Positions 1 to 8,424 of a DNA stretch of 60,320 nt are shown one piece after another. The stretch comes from Flavobacteriales bacterium (lineage in GTDB: Bacteria; Bacteroidota; Bacteroidia; Flavobacteriales_D; Crocinitomicaceae), in assembly GCA_947462255.1 (NCBI GenBank), contig CANHOA010000019.1, forward strand, positions 1-60,320. The letters are read 5' to 3'. Positions within the stretch are counted from its first letter, which is position 1, and each line of letters opens with the position of its first letter. The notes under the pieces are model-generated. The model was not told the DNA's origin and made no database searches. It saw nothing but the letters and a program-made list of their open reading frames with translations. The position numbers and the translations under genes were made by a program.

Positions 1-228
1 ACAACTTATATTGGTAGGCTAGAATGGCCTCGCAGAAAACATAAAACTGCCTTGGCGTATCATTATTTAATGATGGAAGGAAATCCTGGTCTGAAAAATA
101 AAGAATCAATCATTTATGAAGGAGGAAGCTTTGACACAAGTGCTGGCGGAGGTGTAATGGAGAGTTGGGCATTGGACAAAAAAGGTGCTTGGAAATACAA
201 GGAAACATTTAATCATTGGAGAAGATAA
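1..228 (+). CDS. C-terminal part of an unrecognised protein
   Basis: The first frame is open from the window edge to a TAA at 226-228, giving 75 residues that end in KETFNHWRR. The start lies outside the window. I do not recognise the family. The visible part is soluble, rich in aromatic and basic residues, with no membrane segment or known motif. The sequence reads like real protein (mixed hydrophobic and charged residues, no internal stops) and is on the same strand as the accessory operon that follows. Function unknown. Confidence 0.5.
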   Translation, partial: TTYIGRLEWPRRKHKTALAYHYLMMEGNPGLKNKESIIYEGGSFDTSAGGGVMESWALDKKGAWKYKETFNHWRR

Positions 229-269
229 GCTTAAACAATACCCCTGAAAAACAGTTTAATCCAATTAAT

Positions 270-432
270 ATGAGTTTTGATTATAATCCGATGACTCCTT
301 CAATTCAAAAAAAATGCAAAGCGCTTTTGCCTGGAGCAGATATTTCGTTTTGAGGTTGGAATTGCAGTTGACAAAATGTTATTTTGTTTAGAGAAAATTT
401 TTGAATGTGCATTTACAATTATAAATTTTTAA
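270..432 (+). pseudogene. Small ORF broken by a frameshift
   Basis: An ATG at 270 opens 27 codons ending ...LLPGADISF and a TGA at 351-353. Removing one T from the TTTT run at 348-351 joins this to a second open stretch (352-432) beginning EVGIAVDKML and ending at a TAA, giving about 53 residues that read smoothly across the join. This suggests one small gene with a single-base insertion, or a sequencing error in a homopolymer. I do not recognise the protein. It could also be chance open frames in AT-rich DNA. Confidence 0.35.
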
Positions 433-468
433 CTTAGTACGCTATAAATAAAAATCAAATGAAAATTC

Positions 469-1785
469 ATGAACATATCCCAATACAAATCTAAGATTGC
501 TTCAAGGTACATCCCTACAGATCCTGAGCAGATAGGGCTTAAAATAATGGAGGCCGAATATTATTTCACTTCCGTTAAATACGATGGTTATTTTGCTGCA
601 TTAGAAATTAAAAATGGCAAGGCTGTTCTTTTTGATCGTAATGGTAATCCAAAAGAAATAAAAGCCATCACCACTGCTGCTAAAACGATTGAAGGAGATA
701 TTATGTTAGCGGGAGAATTATGTGTTTTTGAAAATGGGAAATCTACTACACATCGTGAAGTGTCAGCCGCATTAGACGAACCTGATAAATATGATATCCG
801 TTTTGGCGTATTTGATATTATCTCATACAATGGCGAAGAGCCAACGGTTGATGCTAAAGAAAAAGTAGCATTGATTAAAAAAATCGCTACCTCGAACGAA
901 GTTTTTGCCATTGAGCAAACTTTAATGGAAAGCAGAAAAGACATTATTGCTTTTTATAATGGTATTGCTGGCAAAGAAGAAGGTGCAGTTGTTAGATCCG
1001 CAGATGGAATCATTTATAAAATAAAACCTTCCATTACATTAGATTTAGTTGTTTTAGGGTATGCATTAAACCCAGGTGAGCATGAAGTGATGCGTGAGTT
1101 ATTACTAGGAGTTGCTACTGGGGAAAAAGAATTTCAGATTGTAACGAAATGCGGTAATGGTTTCTCGGATAAAGAACGTCAAGATTTTGTTTCAACACTT
1201 AAATCTATTTCTGTTACTAGTGAATATACAGAAGTCTCTGGTGCGAAAACAGCATTTATTATGATAAAACCAAGCTTGGTGGTAGAACTATCTTGTTTGG
1301 ATATTATTACAGAAACCACAAAAGGAACTATTCGAAAAAGTGTTCTTCAATATGATGAAAATGGCGGTTACACAATTAAAAATCAGGGCTCAACAATAAG
1401 TTGTATATCTCCAGTATTTCAGAGATTTAGAGAGGATAAGAAAGCAATCGCTACAGATGCCGGAGAACAACAATTTAGCCATTTATTAATAGAAAATGGA
1501 ACAGAAACGGATGCGGAATTGAAAGCTTCTACTATTTTGATTCGGGAAGTTTTTACGAAAAGCGGTAAAGGTGGCGTTGCTGTTCGTAAATTCTTGGGGG
1601 TTCAAACGAACAAGGAACAAACAGGTCAATTCTCTCCATTTTTTGTGTTGTATTCCGACTTTAGTTCAGGAAGAAAAACACCACTTGAACAAGATATTTT
1701 TCTCTGTGCTAATAAAGTTGATTTGGAAAAGAAAGTAGCTGTTTTAATAGAAGAAAATATAAAAGCAGGTTGGGTAAAAGTTTAA
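469..1785 (+). CDS. ATP-dependent DNA/RNA ligase-fold nucleotidyltransferase
   Basis: 438 residues carrying, in order, the signature motifs of the ATP-dependent polynucleotide ligase / mRNA-capping superfamily: motif I KYDGY with the nucleotide-accepting lysine at about K37, motif III GEL at 82-84, motif IIIa FDI at 115-117, motif IV EEGAVVR at 170-176 and motif V KIK at 184-186. A region of OB-fold size follows (about 190-330), then a C-terminal extension I cannot assign. All catalytic positions look intact, so ligation or another nucleotidyl transfer is expected; DNA versus RNA substrate cannot be read from the sequence. No Ku, primase or nuclease partner is visible. It heads a three-gene operon (gaps of 9 and 14 bases) with two unknown proteins. 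It is unrelated in type to the NAD-dependent housekeeping ligase at 13168-15180. Confidence 0.8.
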   Translation: MNISQYKSKIASRYIPTDPEQIGLKIMEAEYYFTSVKYDGYFAALEIKNGKAVLFDRNGNPKEIKAITTAAKTIEGDIMLAGELCVFENGKSTTHREVSAALDEPDKYDIRFGVFDIISYNGEEPTVDAKEKVALIKKIATSNEVFAIEQTLMESRKDIIAFYNGIAGKEEGAVVRSADGIIYKIKPSITLDLVVLGYALNPGEHEVMRELLLGVATGEKEFQIVTKCGNGFSDKERQDFVSTLKSISVTSEYTEVSGAKTAFIMIKPSLVVELSCLDIITETTKGTIRKSVLQYDENGGYTIKNQGSTISCISPVFQRFREDKKAIATDAGEQQFSHLLIENGTETDAELKASTILIREVFTKSGKGGVAVRKFLGVQTNKEQTGQFSPFFVLYSDFSSGRKTPLEQDIFLCANKVDLEKKVAVLIEENIKAGWVKV

Positions 1786-1794
1786 ACGAAGATT

Positions 1795-2406
1795 ATGGCA
1801 AAAGCAATTCAATTTAATGCAGGAAAACTAACGTTTGCAGCATCGCTAACCAAAGTAGATCGCGATAAAGTATATGGGTTTATCGAAGTTAAAGTAAATG
1901 ACGACAAAGGAAATCCTTGCGCAATGGGAAGTTTGCTCGATGATGGTAAAACAATCGTATTAAATGGAGCAACAGCCAATAAAACGGTTGACGCATTATT
2001 TAATGAGCTTGATAAAAAAGAATTAAAAGTTGTTTACCAAGATGGTAAAGACGCTGTTCTTGTACCTTCTAGTTACGAGGGCGAAGTACTTCTTACTGAA
2101 ACTAGCTTAGATGATTTATTTAATTTAGAAGTAACAAGTGTCTATCAATTAGATTTTGAAGATGACTTACAAAAAAAATCAGTTAGTGATTTTTTAGCGA
2201 GCGGAAAAGTGGCTCGCTTTCTCTTTAATTATCGTGCTGATTATGAAGGTGTAGATGCGATTTTAATTGCTAATGCGAATGGTATTTTTGCCTTAACAGG
2301 GCGAATAATAGATTTTCCTTTTTTGAAAAATGAAGTAGAACCAATCTCTGAAACCTTGGTTGAACAACCTATTGAAGAGGAAGGAATGGATTTTGGAATG
2401 TTATAA
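1795..2406 (+). CDS. Conserved-looking protein of unknown function
   Basis: 203 residues starting MAKAIQFNAGKL, 9 bases after the ligase-like gene, so almost certainly co-transcribed with it. No signal peptide or membrane helix. The N-terminal half alternates beta-type segments and acidic turns; the last 25 residues are strongly acidic (EEEGMDFGML end), which could be a binding tail. I do not recognise a family. Its fixed position between the ligase-like gene and the 234-residue gene suggests it works with them. It could be an adaptor or regulator, but nothing in the sequence decides this. Confidence 0.7.
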   Translation: MAKAIQFNAGKLTFAASLTKVDRDKVYGFIEVKVNDDKGNPCAMGSLLDDGKTIVLNGATANKTVDALFNELDKKELKVVYQDGKDAVLVPSSYEGEVLLTETSLDDLFNLEVTSVYQLDFEDDLQKKSVSDFLASGKVARFLFNYRADYEGVDAILIANANGIFALTGRIIDFPFLKNEVEPISETLVEQPIEEEGMDFGML

Positions 2407-2420
2407 AAAAATAATTAAAG

Positions 2421-3125
2421 ATGTCAAGACAAATAAATATATCGGATAACAAAGGTCGCAATGCAGAAGTGATTTTTAAGAACTATACAAAAAAGCCATT
2501 GGTAAAAGTTGTTACTCCAAAATATGAAGCAACACAAACTGTGCGCGTATTAAAATCAGTTGCCGGAAATTCCTATGAACATTTGCTTAAGGCAAACGGA
2601 GGAGATGAGGCCGTGGCTCAAGCAATAATAAGTGCTGATCCTGAATTTAATGATTTATTTACGGGCCTTTTTATTTCCGAAACGAGCAAAGTTTACATCA
2701 ATTCCGATTTGAAACCAGTTTTTCAAATTCAGAAAACAGAGGCTATTTACTTACCAGATGGAACATTAAAAGAAGAGCGTACTCCAAAGGAAACCATTGC
2801 CAATATTTTAGCTGAAAATCCCGTAAAGCCAGCAGGGAAATTATTACCTAAACAAGAAGTATATAACAAATTTGTGTTTTCAAAAAAATATCAATTAACA
2901 CATATCAATGGCTTAACCTTCGATTTTTTATATGAAATGGCGAAGGAGCTGCACGAAAATGACTCAATGATGATGTTAGCCGGTGGCGTAAAAGGAAATG
3001 AACCATTAGTATTTCAAGATGGCGGTAAAACCTATCGCGCATTCCTAGAAGGCAGAATTAAAGATAATGCCTACCTCCTACTAATCCATTTATCTAATTT
3101 AGAATTGAAGGGTATAGCTCTTTAG
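2421..3125 (+). CDS. Unknown protein; its 3' end is duplicated at 8439-8524
   Basis: 234 residues, cytoplasmic by appearance (no signal peptide, no membrane segment), 14 bases after the previous gene and last of the three-gene operon. The middle is basic and proline-containing (about 120-150, with PVKPAGKLLPKQ); the C-terminal 45 residues look like a small alpha/beta unit ending LSNLELKGIAL. No recognised domain. The codons for its last 31 residues recur almost unchanged 5.4 kb downstream, beyond the MoxR-LRR-VWA operon, which ties this gene to whatever event placed that operon here. Function unknown. Confidence 0.7.
   Translation: MSRQINISDNKGRNAEVIFKNYTKKPLVKVVTPKYEATQTVRVLKSVAGNSYEHLLKANGGDEAVAQAIISADPEFNDLFTGLFISETSKVYINSDLKPVFQIQKTEAIYLPDGTLKEERTPKETIANILAENPVKPAGKLLPKQEVYNKFVFSKKYQLTHINGLTFDFLYEMAKELHENDSMMMLAGGVKGNEPLVFQDGGKTYRAFLEGRIKDNAYLLLIHLSNLELKGIAL
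3027..3112 (+). repeat. Direct repeat copy A (flanks MoxR-LRR-VWA operon)
   Basis: 86 bases inside the 3' end of the 234-residue gene, matching 8439-8524 with two mismatches (CTA/CTG and ATC/ATT), both synonymous in the shared reading frame. Similarity drops sharply on both sides: upstream to partial matching back to about 3013, downstream to nothing after the GGG at 3110-3112. Confidence 0.9.
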
Positions 3126-3322
3126 TTAAAGTTTCTTAATATATGCTACTATACACTCCTTCTTTTGCAATAAAAGGTGGGCCCGATACTAGATTAATCT
3201 TGGTATAGAAATATAAAATTAAGTGATGAAAAATAATTACTTTTAACTTTTTAGAACACGCAATATTAGTAAACAAACTGTTAAATTATTAATGCAAATA
3301 ATTTTAATAAATCAAAATAAAA
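3126..3322 (+). other. Leader region of the MoxR-LRR-VWA operon
   Basis: 197 bases of very AT-rich DNA separating the two operons. A weak hairpin is possible at about 3156-3179 (CCTTCTTTT with AAAAGG), without a clean T-run, so I do not call a terminator. No exact TAnnTTTG box was found, although the spacing suggests the second operon has its own promoter here. Confidence 0.35.
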
Positions 3323-4453
3323 ATGGCAAATCAATTAGTCTTTTACGGAAAAAAAGGAAATAGCAAAACATTAAATGAGATTCTGTCTCATATGTTTAAT
3401 AGGAATAATGAATTGAATGATATTGGTGAGAGAGGCACACCAATATGCATTTGGGGAACACATGGACTGGGAAAAACACATATGGTGAAAGATTTCGCCA
3501 AGGATAGAAATTGGAAATTCAGCTATATTGCACCTGCGCAATTTGAAGAAATGGGCGATCTCCATGGAATGCCAACTATTATAGATCCCGATCCAACAGT
3601 TTCAGGTGATGAGTATACAGTTTACAGTCCACCAGACTGGGTTCCAACAGAAGAAGGACCAGGTATTTTGTTGCTAGACGATATCAATAGAGCTGACGAT
3701 AGAATATTAAGAGGTTGTATGCAGTTGTTACAAAATTTCGAATTGTCTTCCTGGAAGCTGCCACCTAAATGGCAAATTGTTGCAACAGCAAACCCTGAAG
3801 GCGGAGATTATTCCGTAACACCGATGGACAGCGCAATGATAACTAGAATGCTCCATGTTACCTTAGAATTTGACGCTAAAATTTGGGCAGAATGGGCAGA
3901 GAAATCAAATGTAGACCCCAGAGGAATTGCTTTTGTTTTGACCTATCCTGAAATTCTGAATTCTGAAAGGACTACACCTCGAAGTTTAAGTCAATTTTTT
4001 TCACAAATTCAATCGATTCAAGACTTAAAGGCAAACTTAAATATCGTTGAAGCAATTGCTCTCAGTTCGCTTGATGAGATTACAGTAGCATCATTTATTA
4101 ATTTTATCAATAATGATTTAAATTCCCTTATTGAGCCAGAAGAAATTTTAGGTGCTAAAAACTTCTTGGAAGTCAGTAAAAAAATTATTGATCTTTCGAC
4201 GGATTCAAATGGTGTAAAACGCCTAGATATTTTATCAACAATTTGCACACGTTTGTACCTAAAACTAATGATGGAAAATTATCAACCTGAAGATTTACAT
4301 AAAGAAAACTTAATCAAATTTTTACAACTTGGTGAAATTCCAAATGATTTGCAGATGAGTATGTATATGGATTTGAGCAAGAATGGAAATAATACAATTA
4401 AAGAAATGATAAGGGATAAAAATCTCGCGGAAAAACTATTAAAAATACTATAA
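3323..4453 (+). CDS. MoxR-family AAA+ ATPase
   Basis: 376 residues. Walker A GTHGLGKT at about 45-52, Walker B LLLDD at about 116-120 followed by INRAD as in MoxR-type ATPases, sensor-1 asparagine in ATANPEGG at about 157, and a candidate arginine finger in MITRMLH near 175. The C-terminal 130 residues are helical, as expected for the lid plus an extension. MoxR ATPases usually work with a VWA-domain partner to remodel or activate a target complex; the partner here is the third gene of the operon (7202-8341). The next gene starts 12 bases downstream. The energy-using step is clear; the target is not. Confidence 0.9.
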   Translation: MANQLVFYGKKGNSKTLNEILSHMFNRNNELNDIGERGTPICIWGTHGLGKTHMVKDFAKDRNWKFSYIAPAQFEEMGDLHGMPTIIDPDPTVSGDEYTVYSPPDWVPTEEGPGILLLDDINRADDRILRGCMQLLQNFELSSWKLPPKWQIVATANPEGGDYSVTPMDSAMITRMLHVTLEFDAKIWAEWAEKSNVDPRGIAFVLTYPEILNSERTTPRSLSQFFSQIQSIQDLKANLNIVEAIALSSLDEITVASFINFINNDLNSLIEPEEILGAKNFLEVSKKIIDLSTDSNGVKRLDILSTICTRLYLKLMMENYQPEDLHKENLIKFLQLGEIPNDLQMSMYMDLSKNGNNTIKEMIRDKNLAEKLLKIL

Positions 4454-4465
4454 TTTCAAACTAAA

Positions 4466-7189
4466 ATGGAACTTTCTAAAGAAGATAAAAAATTAGTTCA
4501 AAATATAAAAAAGCTATTTCTATTAAGAGATATGAATAGCATCGAGGAAGGCATTAATCTCGCTCAACAAGCAGAAAACCCGAATATTTTTGATGAATTA
4601 ATAGGAGAAGTCAAATACCAAAATTATTCTTTCATAAACGATTGGAAAGGGACAGGAAAAGACGAATACTATTTTTCTGTTGCCCTATTAGGATTAATTA
4701 ATTACGCGCCACAAGGGTCAAAAGGACAAATTTACAGAGATACTTTTAAAAGTATTCGAATTTCTGGACGTAATAACCATTATGAGTATGGCATTACTAC
4801 CCCCCAGAAAATTTACGCAAAATATCTTTCTAATTTTTCTAATCTGAAATCACTTGATTTGGAAAGATTTGATGAAATGATAGGCCTGAATGAAATATAT
4901 CATCTTAAATTAGAAGCATTTCAAATTTCAGGTTTCTTTACATCAAATTCAAACGATGGTAAGGTAACTATGGAAAAAAGCGGCTTTCCTGATACGAACC
5001 AAAAATGGGGATTCAAGCACCTACAAAGTTTAAAATTAGATTTACCTTCAGATCCCAAGTTTCCAAAGTCAATGGTTCAAAATTTAGATTTTTTATCTGA
5101 AATTATTACATTAAGATCGCTTGAAGTTAAAGCACAATTACCATATAGTAGCGACAACGGAAAACTAACAGAATTTTCAATTTCAGGATTAGAAAAGCTG
5201 GTAGATCTAGAATATTTGAGAATTGCTGCAAATGTTAAGTCAATTGTTCCATTGAGTGACATGAAAGCATTGAAGTACCTTAAAATCGAAAGTAAACTAC
5301 TTACAAATACAGATGGTATTAAAAGTACAATGCTTGAAATGGCAACATTTTTTAATTGTATATTGCTCCAAGATATTGCTGGGATCTCGAATGCGATAAA
5401 CCTTGAATACCTTTACTTTAATTCATCTGAAAAATTAGAAGATCTAAGACCTTTAAGCGCAAATAGAAAACTTAAAATTTTAGACATTAATGGGACATCT
5501 GTTAAAACCCTTGAAGGTCTTGAGAATGCAGGAAATCTTATTGCTCTTGGACTTTCAAAAACGCCAATTTTGAATTTAGATGCGATAATCAATCTTAGTA
5601 AAATTAAATATATTGATGCAAGTACTTGCGAAAAATTAAAAAGTTTAAATGGTTTACAAAATTGTTTGAATCTAAAAGAGATAGTTTTAAATGATTGTAT
5701 TTCATTAGGAGGCCTTGAAGGATTAGATAACTGCAAGGACCTAGTATCAATTAACATAAACAACACAAAAATTAAAAATCTCTCGCCATTAATTAATTGT
5801 TCCAAAATCTTTCAAAATAATCCATGGAATGAAAATGATGAAGAATTTAAAGAAATTAAAGAAAAATCCTCTGTAATTAGTACAAATATTAACAATTTAC
5901 ACACTTTTACAGGATTTTATTTTAGAATCGAACATTATCTTATAAGTAAGGGAGGGCGTTCAAATTATGCCAGAGATTATTATTCAGACAGAAATTGGAA
6001 TGATCCAGCAATTAGTGAATTTAGTATTGACAATTGCCCCAATTTAGAGTCGATAGAGGGTATTAAAAATGCAGGAGTTCAGTTATTAAAAATAAGCAAT
6101 TGTCCTAAAATTAAAAAAGTAGATTATTTAAGCGAATTTAGTAATTTACAGTGTTGTGATTTTTCAGACTGTATCGAGTTAGAAAGCGTAGAAACGCTTG
6201 CTAATTTATCAAAAATGGATCGGTTATTCCTTAGGAACTGTGACAAGGTTAAACCCAAACCACGCTTTACTGTAATGGATTCGATTGAGAAATTAAACGA
6301 TTACTTGTCAAAGTTCAGAAAGAATATTCCGAAAGTAGAAATTTCTAAAGAAAAGAAGGATATTAACGACAAACTTCTCGCTCTACTTTTATCAGATGAT
6401 TATGCTCAAATTAATTTAGGGTTAGAATTAGCAAATTCTATTTCTGATTATGATATTTTTAACTATTTGTTACAAGGTGTACAAATTTTCAACAATTTGC
6501 CTGTTACGAATAGTATTTTTCTTGGTAATAACAGGAATAAGGATTTTAGAGCTTATGCATTAGAAGGTCTATTGTGTATTGCGCCAAAAGAAATTGAAAT
6601 AGCTCAACGATACAGAAATGGAATAATCGATTTAAATATTCAGGGTTTCCATATTACCAGTCTTCTTACAATTTCCGGAATGGAAAATTTGAGTAGCTTA
6701 ATAATTCAAAGTACAAAAATATCGGTAATATCTGACATGAATAAACTTCAGAAGCTAGAGAAGATAATAATTAGTAATAATTCTGACCTCAAGGACTTAT
6801 CTGGCCTTAAAGAACTTAAAAAACTAAAATCAATTGAAATCTCTAATTGCGGAATTACAGATCTTAATGATCTTGCTGACTTAATAAACTTAGTTGAACT
6901 GAAGATTACTTCGTGCCAAAATTTGACAACAACAAATGGTATGATAAATCTTCCTGCTCTGGAAAGAATAAAACTCGACTCAAATTTAGCACTGGAAAAT
7001 ATTGACTCATTAGGAAACATGTCGAAATTGATAGATATATCTCTCAATGATTGTCCAGGAATTAATAACATCAAATCATTGGTTAATCTACCTGTTTTAA
7101 AAGTATTGAGATTGAATAGACATAATTTAAAGAGTTCAGATGATATTTATCAGTTAATGAAGCCATTAACCGAAGGATTAAGAAAATAA
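4466..7189 (+). CDS. Large intracellular leucine-rich-repeat protein with duplicated architecture
   Basis: 907 residues without signal peptide or membrane anchor. Many irregular leucine-rich repeats of about 22 residues (pattern LxxLxxLxIxxxxxI) fill about 120-625 and 718-900. Each LRR block is preceded by a similar helical cap: residues about 8-100 and 630-718 share the pattern GxxLA...IFxxLL...N...ALxGLxxIAP. The protein is therefore a tandem of two cap-plus-LRR units, the second with the shorter repeat array. LRRs usually bind proteins, so a recognition role inside the operon is reasonable. It lies 12 bases after the MoxR gene and 12 before the VWA gene, implying one transcript. No WGR, TIR, nuclease or kinase domain is seen in it. 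Confidence 0.85.
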   Translation: MELSKEDKKLVQNIKKLFLLRDMNSIEEGINLAQQAENPNIFDELIGEVKYQNYSFINDWKGTGKDEYYFSVALLGLINYAPQGSKGQIYRDTFKSIRISGRNNHYEYGITTPQKIYAKYLSNFSNLKSLDLERFDEMIGLNEIYHLKLEAFQISGFFTSNSNDGKVTMEKSGFPDTNQKWGFKHLQSLKLDLPSDPKFPKSMVQNLDFLSEIITLRSLEVKAQLPYSSDNGKLTEFSISGLEKLVDLEYLRIAANVKSIVPLSDMKALKYLKIESKLLTNTDGIKSTMLEMATFFNCILLQDIAGISNAINLEYLYFNSSEKLEDLRPLSANRKLKILDINGTSVKTLEGLENAGNLIALGLSKTPILNLDAIINLSKIKYIDASTCEKLKSLNGLQNCLNLKEIVLNDCISLGGLEGLDNCKDLVSININNTKIKNLSPLINCSKIFQNNPWNENDEEFKEIKEKSSVISTNINNLHTFTGFYFRIEHYLISKGGRSNYARDYYSDRNWNDPAISEFSIDNCPNLESIEGIKNAGVQLLKISNCPKIKKVDYLSEFSNLQCCDFSDCIELESVETLANLSKMDRLFLRNCDKVKPKPRFTVMDSIEKLNDYLSKFRKNIPKVEISKEKKDINDKLLALLLSDDYAQINLGLELANSISDYDIFNYLLQGVQIFNNLPVTNSIFLGNNRNKDFRAYALEGLLCIAPKEIEIAQRYRNGIIDLNIQGFHITSLLTISGMENLSSLIIQSTKISVISDMNKLQKLEKIIISNNSDLKDLSGLKELKKLKSIEISNCGITDLNDLADLINLVELKITSCQNLTTTNGMINLPALERIKLDSNLALENIDSLGNMSKLIDISLNDCPGINNIKSLVNLPVLKVLRLNRHNLKSSDDIYQLMKPLTEGLRK

Positions 7190-7201
7190 AAGATATAGCT
7201 T

Positions 7202-8341
7202 GTGAGTAGCTTAAATGTAGAAGACGAACTATCGAGATGTATTATTCAATTGCTATTGAAGGAACCATTTTATGCTCATTTTTTAAGTGGAATAGTTAGA
7301 AATATCACAGACGAAATTCCTACTGCTGCTGTTGGTGTGAAAAACGGGAGGATGAATCTCTTCATCAATGAAGATTTTTTTTTGAATGAACTCAAAACAT
7401 CCTCTTCCCGCGTGGCCGTAATCAAACATGAAGCTTTGCATATTCTCTTGAAGCATTGTTTCCGTCTAAAATACAATAATTATAATCCTCAATTATTTAA
7501 TATTGCTGCAGACATCGTTGTTAATCAATTTATTGGTGATTGGGATCTCCCTAATAATGCTGTTACATTAAGCTCATTTCCAGGTTTGGGATTGGAAGCA
7601 AATAAATCAGTGGAATGGTATTATGAAAAATTAGAAAAGAGTAATAACGATAATCTTTCAGAAATAATAACGCATAGCGACCACAGTAAATGGGGAGAAC
7701 AAGTAGATGGCTCTATTGAAACAGAATTGGAATCAATGATATTACAAGCTAAGGAGAGAATTTCGGCAAAAGACTTTGGAAATATACCAGAGGATATTAA
7801 AAGAATGGTTAGTGAGGTGATCGAAAAAAGAAACCCAAAAATAAACTGGAAACGAGCCCTTCAATTATTCTCAACAAGCAGTCGTAAAACGCGTATCTAT
7901 CACTCCATGAAAAGAATAAGTAAACGCTATGGCACGAGACCAGGTATCAAAATTAAAAGATACCAAAAGTTAGCTGTTGCCATTGACACTTCTGGTTCAA
8001 TTCAGGAAGATCAACTTGAACTTTTTTTTGCGGAAATTCATAATATTTGGAAACAAGGGGCAGAAATCGAAATTATTGAATGCGATGCAGAAGTTAAACG
8101 AACATATCCTTACACCGGAAAAAAACCAGCTTTTTTAGAAGGTGGAGGAGGAACAAGTTTTGATCCCGTCTTTAATTACATTAAAAGTAATCGATTTAAA
8201 AGATTTGATGGCTGTGTATACCTAACCGATGGTTATGCAAATGAACCTACTATAGTTCCGCCATGCAAAGTTTTCTGGCTTATTACTCCTGATGGTACAA
8301 CGGATAATATAAAATTTGGCAGATGTGTAAAACTTGAGTAA
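7202..8341 (+). CDS. Metallopeptidase-like plus VWA-domain protein (DUF2201 type)
   Basis: 379 residues from a GTG start; no ATG occurs in frame nearby. The N-terminal half has an HExxH zinc-peptidase motif, HEALH at about 76-80. The C-terminal half is a von Willebrand A domain with MIDAS residues DTSGS at about 262-266, a threonine in GGGGTSFDP near 318, and TDG at about 342-344. This layout matches the DUF2201-type proteins that accompany MoxR ATPases. Between them is a charged, helical linker (about 175-250). It is the last gene of the operon. Whether the peptidase site is active cannot be judged; the VWA metal site looks complete. Confidence 0.85.
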   Translation: MSSLNVEDELSRCIIQLLLKEPFYAHFLSGIVRNITDEIPTAAVGVKNGRMNLFINEDFFLNELKTSSSRVAVIKHEALHILLKHCFRLKYNNYNPQLFNIAADIVVNQFIGDWDLPNNAVTLSSFPGLGLEANKSVEWYYEKLEKSNNDNLSEIITHSDHSKWGEQVDGSIETELESMILQAKERISAKDFGNIPEDIKRMVSEVIEKRNPKINWKRALQLFSTSSRKTRIYHSMKRISKRYGTRPGIKIKRYQKLAVAIDTSGSIQEDQLELFFAEIHNIWKQGAEIEIIECDAEVKRTYPYTGKKPAFLEGGGGTSFDPVFNYIKSNRFKRFDGCVYLTDGYANEPTIVPPCKVFWLITPDGTTDNIKFGRCVKLE

Positions 8342-8424
8342 TTAATGTGGGGTTTTGATGCCCGGGGTTTATTTCTTTTTTTAAAAGGAATAAAGAACTA
8401 ATTTATTACTTTTTTTTTCGGCGA
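8342..8424. other. Short spacer after the VWA gene
   Basis: AT-rich with a CCCGGG at about 8361-8366 and two T-rich runs (8372-8381 and 8409-8418). It may include a transcription end, but no convincing stem precedes either T-run. It marks the right-hand border of the MoxR-LRR-VWA block before the repeated gene fragment. Confidence 0.3.

Noticed and set aside
5413..5805. Open frame antisense to the LRR gene
   Set aside because: Arises from the repeated LRR codons; no start context or family.
3126..8424. Transposon or prophage carrying the MoxR operon
   Set aside because: No transposase, integrase or terminal inverted repeats are visible; only the direct repeat supports movement.
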